Shown in pieces: positions 58,049 to 64,000 of a stretch of DNA of 64,000 nt. A program made the position numbers and the translations under genes. The notes below the pieces were generated by a model, which was not told where the DNA came from, searched no databases, and worked only from the letters and a program-made list of their open reading frames with translations. The stretch is from contig NZ_JARGEL010000006.1 of NCBI RefSeq assembly GCF_029211265.1, positions 62,001 through 126,000 on the forward strand, in the 5' to 3' direction. This stretch comes from Extensimonas soli (lineage in GTDB: Bacteria; Pseudomonadota; Gammaproteobacteria; Burkholderiales; Burkholderiaceae_C). Position 1 is the first letter of the stretch. Each line of letters opens with the position of its first letter.

Positions 58049-58840
58049 ATGCAAACCCGCTTCATCCTGATTCAACCGAGCCACGCCGGCAACGTGGGCG
58101 CCGTGGCGCGCGCCATGAAGGTCATGGACTTCGACGAGCTCGTGCTCGTCGCGCCGCGCTGGAGCAACGTGTTGCGGCGCGAAGAGACCATCCAGCGTGC
58201 GAGCGGCGCGCTCGACGTACTGCGCCAGGCGCGCATCGTGGCAACGCTCGACGAGGCGCTGGTCGGCATGGAGCACCTGTGCGCCACGGCGATGACGCCG
58301 CGCGACTTCGGCCCGCCCACGCGCACGCCGCGGGAGCACTTCGATTCGCTCCTAAAAAATGAGCTTCTTGCGCAGAATGAACAAGCGCAAGAGGCCGATT
58401 TGGCTTTGAATGTGGTGCGCCCGCAGAGCGTGGCCTTTCTGTTCGGCTCGGAGCGTTACGGCATGGCCAACGAGGACGTCTATCGCTGCCATGTGGCGCT
58501 GGCTATCCCCACGAACCCCGATTTCGGCTCGCTCAACCTCGCGGCGGCGGTGCAGGTGATCGCCTACGAGTGGCGTCTCGCGCTTGGCGGCTTTGCGCCG
58601 GCGGCGGCTCCTGCGCCTGTTCAAGAGCCCATGCTTGCCGACGCCGCGCAGGTCGCGGGCATGCTCGCGCATTGGGAGCAGGCGCTCACGGCACTCGGCT
58701 TTTTGGACCCCGCGGCGCCGAAAAAGCTCATGCCGCGCCTGCAGCAGCTTTTCAACCGCGCGCAACTGCGCCGCGAAGAAATCCACATCCTGCGCGGTGT
58801 TGCCAAGGCCATGATCGAGGCCGCGCAGGCAAAGCGCTAG
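58049..58840 (+). CDS. trmJ: tRNA (cytidine/uridine-2'-O-)-methyltransferase TrmJ
   Basis: 263 residues, SPOUT-class methyltransferase for position 32 of t[42 protein letters not shown] (the knot region) and [23 protein letters not shown] are typical. Residues 101-121 ([20 protein letters not shown]) are encoded by a copy of the short repeat and lengthen the loop before the knot by roughly 15-20 residues relative to E. coli TrmJ. The C-terminal helical domain follows an Ala/Pro linker. Divergent from suhB. Confidence 0.93.
   Translation: MQTRFILIQPSHAGNVGAVARAMKVMDFDELVLVAPRWSNVLRREETIQRASGALDVLRQARIVATLDEALVGMEHLCATAMTPRDFGPPTRTPREHFDSLLKNELLAQNEQAQEADLALNVVRPQSVAFLFGSERYGMANEDVYRCHVALAIPTNPDFGSLNLAAAVQVIAYEWRLALGGFAPAAAPAPVQEPMLADAAQVAGMLAHWEQALTALGFLDPAAPKKLMPRLQQLFNRAQLRREEIHILRGVAKAMIEAAQAKR
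58346..58410 (+). repeat. Short interspersed palindromic repeat, copy 10 (inside trmJ)
   Basis: CTCCTAAAAAATGAGCTTCT then TGCGC, then CAAGCGCAAGAGGCCGATTT. In frame with trmJ, same orientation. Confidence 0.8.
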
Positions 58841-58883
58841 ACTGCCAGCCCTTGCAAGCCGCAATGGCCCTTCCCAGCACACC

Positions 58884-59657
58884 ATGTTTTCCCGCCTGCG
58901 CTCCGACATCCAGTGCATCCTCGAACGCGACCCGGCCGCGCGCACGGCCTGGGAGGTGCTGACCTGTTACCCGGGCCTGCACGCGCTGGTGCTGCACCGC
59001 TGGGCGCATGCGTGCTGGCAGCATGGCTTCAAGTGGCTCGGGCGCTTCATTTCGCACTGCACGCGCTGGCTCACGGGCATAGAGATCCATCCGGGCGCGA
59101 AGATCGGCGCGCGCGTGTTCTTCGACCACGGCATGGGCATCGTGATCGGCGAGACGGCCGAGGTCGGCGACGGCTGCACGATCTACCACGGCGTGACGCT
59201 GGGAGGCACCTCGCTCTACAAAGGCGCCAAGCGCCACCCCACGCTGGGCCGCGACGTGGTCGTAGGGGCCGGCGCGAAGGTGCTGGGCGGCTTCACGGTG
59301 GGCGACGGCGCCAAGATCGGCAGCAATGCCGTGGTCACCAAGCCCGTGCCCGCGGGTGCCACCGCCGTGGGCAACCCCGCGCGCATCATCCAGGCCGAGG
59401 CCGACGCGCGGCGCGAAGCAGCGGCCTCGCGCATGGGGTTTTCGGCCTACGGCATCACGCAAAACGACGACCCGCTCTCGCTCGCGCTGCGCGGCCTGAT
59501 CGACAACGCCGCCACGCAGGAGCACCAGATTGCCCTGCTGTGGCAGGCGCTGGACAAGCTTTCGCGGACGCTGCACACCGCCGAATGCGTGCCCGGCGAC
59601 GCGGCGCGCGAAGAGCACTTCGAGGCTGACAAGCTCAATGCGCTGATTGGCAAGTGA
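58884..59657 (+). CDS. cysE: Serine O-acetyltransferase
   Basis: 257 residues. N-terminal helical part, then left-handed beta-helix hexapeptides: [40 protein letters not shown], and [19 protein letters not shown]. It activates serine with acetyl-CoA for cysteine synthesis; CysM (46694) uses the product. The C-terminal part after the beta-helix is 80 residues. Normal family architecture, 43 bp after trmJ. Confidence 0.96.
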   Translation: MFSRLRSDIQCILERDPAARTAWEVLTCYPGLHALVLHRWAHACWQHGFKWLGRFISHCTRWLTGIEIHPGAKIGARVFFDHGMGIVIGETAEVGDGCTIYHGVTLGGTSLYKGAKRHPTLGRDVVVGAGAKVLGGFTVGDGAKIGSNAVVTKPVPAGATAVGNPARIIQAEADARREAAASRMGFSAYGITQNDDPLSLALRGLIDNAATQEHQIALLWQALDKLSRTLHTAECVPGDAAREEHFEADKLNALIGK

Positions 59658-59677
59658 GCGCCGCGAGCCGGTCCACG

Positions 59678-59843
59678 CTAGTGCAGTGTTTGATGCTTGA
59701 TACGACAAATAAAACCGATGGATTTTTGGTCAGGGCAAGGCGCAAACCGCAGCGATACCGGGTGGTATCGCGAGGATTTGCAACGCGGCCCGGGCCGAAA
59801 AGACGCGGTTTTATGTCGCAGATAGCGTCGAACACTGCACTAG
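59678..59843. mobile_element. 166-bp full-length palindromic element (MITE-like)
   Basis: Terminal inverted repeats CTAGTGCAGTGTTTGATGC / GCGTCGAACACTGCACTAG (two mismatches in 19), nested pairs GACAAATAAAACCG / CGGTTTTATGTCG and a central CGATACC-GGGT-GGTATCG hairpin. Similar size and CTAG ends to the 34627 element but different sequence. No gene; the apparent frames here come from the palindrome. Confidence 0.8.
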
Positions 59844-59876
59844 TGCCCAGGCGGCATGCGAGGCGATGGTCCTGGT

Positions 59877-59940
59877 TGCTATGTTTAGATGAGCTTCTAG
59901 CGCCCTTGCAACGGGCGCTAGAGCCCTATTTGACTTGCAA
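59877..59940 (+). repeat. Short interspersed palindromic repeat, copy 11
   Basis: GAGCTTCTAGCGCCC then GGGCGCTAGAGCCCTATTTG. It has a perfect 9-bp stem, CTAGCGCCC / GGGCGCTAG. It follows cysE in the same orientation, separated by the palindromic element at 59678. Confidence 0.75.
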
Positions 59941-59954
59941 TCTCAGCGAGCGCA

Positions 59955-61049
59955 TCAAGGCTTGATCGCCACCTTGAGCACGCCGTCGCGCTGGTGCGAG
60001 AACAGGTCGTAGGCCGCCACGATGTCGTCGAGCCGGTAGTGGTGCGTGACCAGCGGGCCCAGGTCCAGGCGCTGCGAGGCAATGGCGTTCATCAGGCGGC
60101 GCATGCGCTCCTTGCCGCCGGGGCACAGCGCGGTGTTGATCTTGTGGTCGCCCAGGCCCGCGGCGAAGGCCGACAGCGGGATGTGCAGGTCGGTCGAATA
60201 CACGCCCAGGCTCGACAGCGTGCCACCCGGCTTGATGCAGCGCAGCGCCGACTCGAAAGTGCTTTGCGTGCCCAGCGCCTCGATGGACGAATCGGCGCCG
60301 CGGCCGCCGGTGAGCTTCATGACCTCATCGACCACGTCGCAGTTCTTGAAGTTCAGCGTCACGTCCGCGCCCATTTTTTTCGACACGTCCAGGCGGTGGT
60401 CGTTGCCATCGACGGCGATGATGGTGGTCGCGCCGAGCAGGCGCGCGCCCGCCGTCGCGCACAGGCCGATCGGCCCCTGCGCAAAAACCACCACCGTGTC
60501 GCCGATGCGGATGTTGGCGTTTTCTGCGCCCTTGAAGCCCGTGGACATGATGTCGGGGCACATCAGCACCTGCTCGTCGCTGAGGCCGTCTGGGATGGGC
60601 GCGAGGTTGGCCTGCGCGTCCGGCACCAGCACGTACTCGGCCTGCGTGCCGTCGATCAGGTTGCCGAAACGCCAGCCCGCCGTGGCCTTGTAGCCGTGGC
60701 AGCCGCACAGCCCTTGCGGAATCAGGTAACTGCCGTCCTGCGAAGGCACGCCGTCCTGCGCGGCGTAGGAGTTGAAGTTGGGGCAGATGGCGCCCGCGAT
60801 GACACGCTGGCCCTCCTGGTAGCCGGTCACGGCGCTGCCGAGTTTTTCGATCACGCCCACGGGCTCGTGGCCCACCGTCAGGCCCTTGGCGACCGGGTAC
60901 TCGCCCTTGAGGATGTGCACGTCGGTGCCGCAGATCGTGGTCGTGGTGATGCGCACCAGCGCATCGTTGGGGCCCACGTCGGGGATGGGTTTTTCGGTGA
61001 TTTCGATACGGCCGGGTTCAACGAAGACGGCAGCTTTCATCTTGCGCAT
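59955..61049 (-). CDS. Zinc-dependent alcohol dehydrogenase
   Basis: 364 residues, medium-chain dehydrogenase/reductase. Catalytic-zinc region TTICGTDVHIL and VGHEPVGVIEKLG; nucleotide fold VVVFAQGPIGLCATAGARLLG. The structural-zinc lobe with four cysteines is not evident, and ALSDEQVLMCPDIMSTGFKG-like features resemble secondary-alcohol dehydrogenases. Substrate unknown. RBS AGGAGAG precedes ATG 61049; ATG 61040 is also possible. A 184-bp region upstream holds no gene I can support. Confidence 0.88.
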   Translation of the reverse strand: MRKMKAAVFVEPGRIEITEKPIPDVGPNDALVRITTTTICGTDVHILKGEYPVAKGLTVGHEPVGVIEKLGSAVTGYQEGQRVIAGAICPNFNSYAAQDGVPSQDGSYLIPQGLCGCHGYKATAGWRFGNLIDGTQAEYVLVPDAQANLAPIPDGLSDEQVLMCPDIMSTGFKGAENANIRIGDTVVVFAQGPIGLCATAGARLLGATTIIAVDGNDHRLDVSKKMGADVTLNFKNCDVVDEVMKLTGGRGADSSIEALGTQSTFESALRCIKPGGTLSSLGVYSTDLHIPLSAFAAGLGDHKINTALCPGGKERMRRLMNAIASQRLDLGPLVTHHYRLDDIVAAYDLFSHQRDGVLKVAIKP

Positions 61050-61233
61050 GGTGGCTCTCCTTTGCGGGCACAGGCCGGGGCGCGCCCATCGCGCCCCGTT
61101 GCCACAGATATAACCAGAATCTGTGACGCTGTGGTGAGCGCACGCCTGGTTTTGAGAGGAGGTCTGGTTGCATCCTCTGCCGTTATCTGTCACGTACCTG
61201 CCCACCCGCCCTTCTGGGGGCGAATGGGGGCCA

Positions 61234-61866
61234 TCAACCTGCCGGCCGCTGCGCCGACTTGGGCCGAAAGGCCTTGCACACGGCTTCGTGCGTTTCGAGG
61301 TAGGGGCCGCCGATCAGGTCTATGCAGTAGGGCACGGCGGCGAAGATGCCGGGCACCAAGACCTTGCCCGCGGCATCTTTGAGGCCCTCAAGCGTTTCGG
61401 CAATCGCCTTGGGCTGGCCCGGCAGGTTGATGATGAGCGACTGTTCGCGCACCACCGCGACCTGGCGCGAGAGGATGGCCGTGGGCACGAACTGCAAGCT
61501 GATCTGGCGCATTTGCTCGCCAAAGCCCGGCAGCTCCTTGTGCGCCACGGCCAGCGTGGCCTCGGGCGTCACGTCGCGCGGCGCGGGGCCGGTGCCGCCC
61601 GTGGTCAGCACCAGGCTGCAGCCTGCAGCGACGAGTTCGATCAGCGTCGCGCTGATGCGCTCTTGCTCGTCGGGAATCAGGCGCGGCTCGAAGGTGATGG
61701 GGTTTTGCAGCGCGCGCGCAAGCCAGTCCTGCAATGCGGGCAGACCCTGGTCGGCGTACACGCCGCTGCTCGCACGGTCGCTGATCGAGACGATGCCGAT
61801 CTTGACCGGTTCCAGGCCGCGTGCGGGGGCAGACAGTTTGGTGGGGCTGGGGCTGGAGTCACTCAT
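61234..61866 (-). CDS. mog: Molybdopterin adenylyltransferase Mog
   Basis: 210 residues. MoCF-domain motifs: IGIVSISDRASSGVYADQG, TTGGTGPAPRDVTPEAT, LPGFGEQMRQIS and INLPGQPKAIAETL. It adenylates molybdopterin ahead of molybdenum insertion. The first eighteen residues are an unconserved leader. Its start overlaps the darP stop by 8 bp on the minus strand. Confidence 0.94.
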   Translation of the reverse strand: MSDSSPSPTKLSAPARGLEPVKIGIVSISDRASSGVYADQGLPALQDWLARALQNPITFEPRLIPDEQERISATLIELVAAGCSLVLTTGGTGPAPRDVTPEATLAVAHKELPGFGEQMRQISLQFVPTAILSRQVAVVREQSLIINLPGQPKAIAETLEGLKDAAGKVLVPGIFAAVPYCIDLIGGPYLETHEAVCKAFRPKSAQRPAG

Positions 61867-62518
61867 CTTCGGGCGCGGAATCGGTGAGGCTTGGCGCAGT
61901 GTCGGGCGCAGCGAGCTGCGCGCGCAGCAGTTGAAAGAGCTCGCGGTAGGCGCGGCCCTTGCGTGGTGCGAGTCCTTGCGACTGAGCGGCCTGGTCGGCA
62001 GGCGGCGCGTCCTTGCGTGCCTGGCGGATCAGCGCGCGCAGCTGCTGCGTGTCGGTGGCGGGGTGCGCGGCCATCCACGCGGGCAGGGCTGCATCGTCGG
62101 CGAGCAGGCGTTCGCGCCATTGTTCGGCGGCGTGCAGTTCGAATTTTTCCGCGGCCGAGCCGTTGTGCTGCTCGTCGAGCGCGGCGCGAATGGCTTCGAG
62201 CGCCTCTTCGTCGAGCTGGCGCATGCGCTTGCCCACGTACTGCATCTGGCGGCGCCTGCCCTCGAAGTTCGTGATGCGCTGCGCCTCGGCGAGCGCGTCG
62301 CGCAGCGCATCGGGCAGCGGCAGGCGTGCGAACAGGTCGGCGCGCAGGCCCAGCAATTCTTCGCCCAGCGCCTGCAGCGCCGCGCTCTCGCGCTTGCGGT
62401 CGGTGCGGCTTGGGCCCTGCGTGCCTTTGCGCTCGGCCTGCAGTTGCACATCGAGCTCGCTGCCTGCGGCGACGAACTGGCCTTTGACGTAATAGCCTCT
62501 GGTGGGTTTGCGTGACAT
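61859..62518 (-). CDS. darP: Ribosome biogenesis factor DarP (YjgA, DUF615)
   Basis: 219 residues. TRKRESAALQALGEELLGL-type opening, LRDALAEAQRITNFEGRRRQ and YVGKRMRQLDEEALEAI are those of the DUF615/YjgA family, which associates with late 50S subunits. Divergent from pmbA, a pairing common in proteobacteria; the 128 bp between them should hold both promoters. Confidence 0.93.
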   Translation of the reverse strand: MSRKPTRGYYVKGQFVAAGSELDVQLQAERKGTQGPSRTDRKRESAALQALGEELLGLRADLFARLPLPDALRDALAEAQRITNFEGRRRQMQYVGKRMRQLDEEALEAIRAALDEQHNGSAAEKFELHAAEQWRERLLADDAALPAWMAAHPATDTQQLRALIRQARKDAPPADQAAQSQGLAPRKGRAYRELFQLLRAQLAAPDTAPSLTDSAPEDE

Positions 62519-62646
62519 GGGGGATGGGATAACGGCTTACGCACATGGGGGGTACCCATTTTTGCGGAAGTCCTCGGAATGGAACAGGGCCGCAGCTGGC
62601 ATGGCAAAGGCAGCCCGCAGCGTTGGCAAGTATCATAGCCGCCGCT

Positions 62647-64000
62647 ATGAAAACACCTGCCAGCCGGGCCTCGCGCCCCACTCGCTCCCCCCGAGCCTCG
62701 CGTACCGCATCGTCTTCCGGCGCCGCCATGGCCAACAGCCCGGAGGCGGGCTTCAGCTACGGCCGCGCGTTTTTCGAAGACCTGGTCGATCAGGCCCTTG
62801 CGCACGCCAAAAAGCTCGGCGCCACGGCGGCTGCAGCCGAGGCTTCGGAGGGCTGCGGCATGTCGGTCAGCGTGCGCAAGGGCGCGCTCGAAAACGTCGA
62901 GCGCAACCGCGACAAGTCGCTCGGGGTCACCGTTTATATGGGCCAGCGGCGCGGCAACGCGAGCACCTCGGACTTCTCCGCCGCGGCCATCGCGCGCACC
63001 GTGCAGGCGGCCTACGACATTGCGCGTTTCACGGCCGAAGACCCGCACGCTGGCTTGCCCGACGCGCAAGACATCGCCCCGCCCGGCACGCACCGCGACC
63101 TCGACCTGTTCCACCCCTGGCCCATAGACAGTGCCGAGGCCGCGCGCATCGCGCTCGCCTGCGAAGCCGCGGCGCTGGAGACCAGCCCGCGCATCACCAA
63201 CAGCGAAGGCGCCAGCGTGTCGGCGCAGCAAAGCCATTTTTTTAGTGCGCACAGCAACGGCTTTCGTGGCGGCTACGCGAGTTCGCGCCACAGCGTCGCG
63301 GTCGCACCCATCGCCGCGCTGCCCGGCAAGCACGCCGAAATGCAGCGCGATGCCTGGTACAGCTCCATGCGCGATCCGCGCGAGCTCGCCGATCCGCGCG
63401 CCGTGGGGCGCTACGCCGCCGAGCGCGCCTTGAGCCGTCTGGGCAGCCGCAAGATACCTACCACCGAGTGCCCGGTGCTGTTCGAGGCCCCGCTCGCGGC
63501 CGGCTTGCTCGGCAGCTTCGTGCAAGCCGTGAGCGGCGCCGCGCTGTACCGGCGCAGCAGCTTTTTGCTCGATTCGCTGGGCAAGCAGGTGTTCCCGCGC
63601 CACATCCTGATCGACGAAGACCCCTTCGTGCTGCGCGGCAAGGGCAGCGTGCCTTTCGACGATGAGGGCGTATGCGTGGCGCCGCGCCAGGTCGTCGAGG
63701 ATGGGCGCGTGCAGGGCTACTTCCTCAGCAGCTATTCGGCGCGCAAGCTCGGCATGAAGACCACGGGCAATGCGGGCGGCTCGCACAACCTGACGCTGCG
63801 CTCGCGCCTCACGCAGCCCGGCGACGACCTCGTCACCATGCTGCAAAAATTGGGCACCGGCCTGTTCGTGATCGAGCTCATGGGCCAGGGCGTGAACTAC
63901 GTCACGGGCGACTATTCGCGCGGCGCGAGCGGCTTTTGGGTCGAAAACGGCCAGATTGCCTATCCGGTGCAAGAGATCACCATCGCCGGCAATCTCAAGG
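62647..64000 (+). CDS. pmbA: Metalloprotease PmbA/TldE (3' end outside window)
   Basis: At least 451 residues, open to the last base. It begins with a basic, Ser/Thr/Arg-rich 30-residue leader; a start at the later methionine (MANSPEAGFSYGRAFF) is possible. Family motifs: VRKGALENVERNRDKSLGVTVY, ITNSEGASVSA, PLAAGLLGSFVQAVSGAALYRRSSFL, RHILIDEDPF, and the C-terminal NAGGSHNLTLR and ELMGQGVNYVTGDYSRGASGFWVENG. With TldD it forms a heterodimeric protease acting on peptides such as microcins and CcdA. Confidence 0.93.
   Translation, partial: MKTPASRASRPTRSPRASRTASSSGAAMANSPEAGFSYGRAFFEDLVDQALAHAKKLGATAAAAEASEGCGMSVSVRKGALENVERNRDKSLGVTVYMGQRRGNASTSDFSAAAIARTVQAAYDIARFTAEDPHAGLPDAQDIAPPGTHRDLDLFHPWPIDSAEAARIALACEAAALETSPRITNSEGASVSAQQSHFFSAHSNGFRGGYASSRHSVAVAPIAALPGKHAEMQRDAWYSSMRDPRELADPRAVGRYAAERALSRLGSRKIPTTECPVLFEAPLAAGLLGSFVQAVSGAALYRRSSFLLDSLGKQVFPRHILIDEDPFVLRGKGSVPFDDEGVCVAPRQVVEDGRVQGYFLSSYSARKLGMKTTGNAGGSHNLTLRSRLTQPGDDLVTMLQKLGTGLFVIELMGQGVNYVTGDYSRGASGFWVENGQIAYPVQEITIAGNLK

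Noticed and set aside
59654-59965. Short frames after cysE
   Set aside because: They are produced by the palindromic element at 59678-59843 and resemble no protein.
62502-63245. A 247-codon frame at the start of pmbA
   Set aside because: It is out of frame with the PmbA motifs, which run from ATG 62647 to the window end.

Overview
The window is a 64-kb, high-GC, gene-dense stretch of chromosome that reads as a betaproteobacterium of the Comamonadaceae (Acidovorax/Comamonas-like). The grounds are the gene order (yicC-gmk-rpoZ-spoT with greB, and a kinase/phosphatase pair next to rph-rdgB-hemW), the protein families (DUF3138, FeeM-like acyltransferase, I78 inhibitor, DarP/YjgA), and an interspersed short repeat carrying the 13-mer GAGCTGCTTGCGC that I recall from this family. 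The assignment rests on recognition, not on a search.

Layout. 1-7816: putrescine/polyamine import and catabolism (end of potF, potGHI, a DUF3138 outer-membrane-type protein, an aldehyde dehydrogenase, gabT). 7900-14684: bacteriohemerythrin, glycolate oxidase subunits glcEF, a ProQ/FinO-domain RNA-binding protein, lplT, alr. 14951-22333: a six-gene operon for a complex-I/hydrogenase-4-like membrane complex. Its proton-channel residues look intact, but the large subunit has lost three of the four [NiFe] cysteine positions, so it resembles the energy-converting hydrogenase-related (Ehr) complexes rather than a hydrogenase. 22354-32181: tgt, uspA, an overlapping rep/secreted-protein/pldA operon, an OYE-type oxidoreductase, an AEC transporter, purT.

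32323-35541 is an accessory patch. A NodJ-type permease gene is followed by an AT-richer insert holding one integron gene cassette with a recognisable attC site, plus the start of a second cassette. Then come a 237-bp duplicate of the permease gene tail, a 169-bp full-length palindrome and an Arc/PIN toxin-antitoxin pair.

35659-52175 is housekeeping: hemW, rdgB, rph, phosphatase and kinase, yicC, gmk, rpoZ, spoT, greB, tRNA-Arg, an enoyl-CoA hydratase, tRNA-Leu, cysM, mutS, a MipA/OmpV protein, uppP. 52426-64000 has nine copies of an 8-bp repeat in front of a 7TM-PAS-GGDEF-EAL protein, a FeeM-like N-acyltransferase, an I78-type lipoprotein, suhB, trmJ, cysE, a second long palindromic element, a zinc alcohol dehydrogenase, mog, darP and the start of pmbA.

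The most unusual pattern is distributed. At least eleven copies of the short repeat all lie in the sense orientation of the gene they follow or interrupt. Two are inside mutS and trmJ and encode nearly the same peptide, one forms the signal peptide of a secreted protein, and others sit on or just after stop codons.
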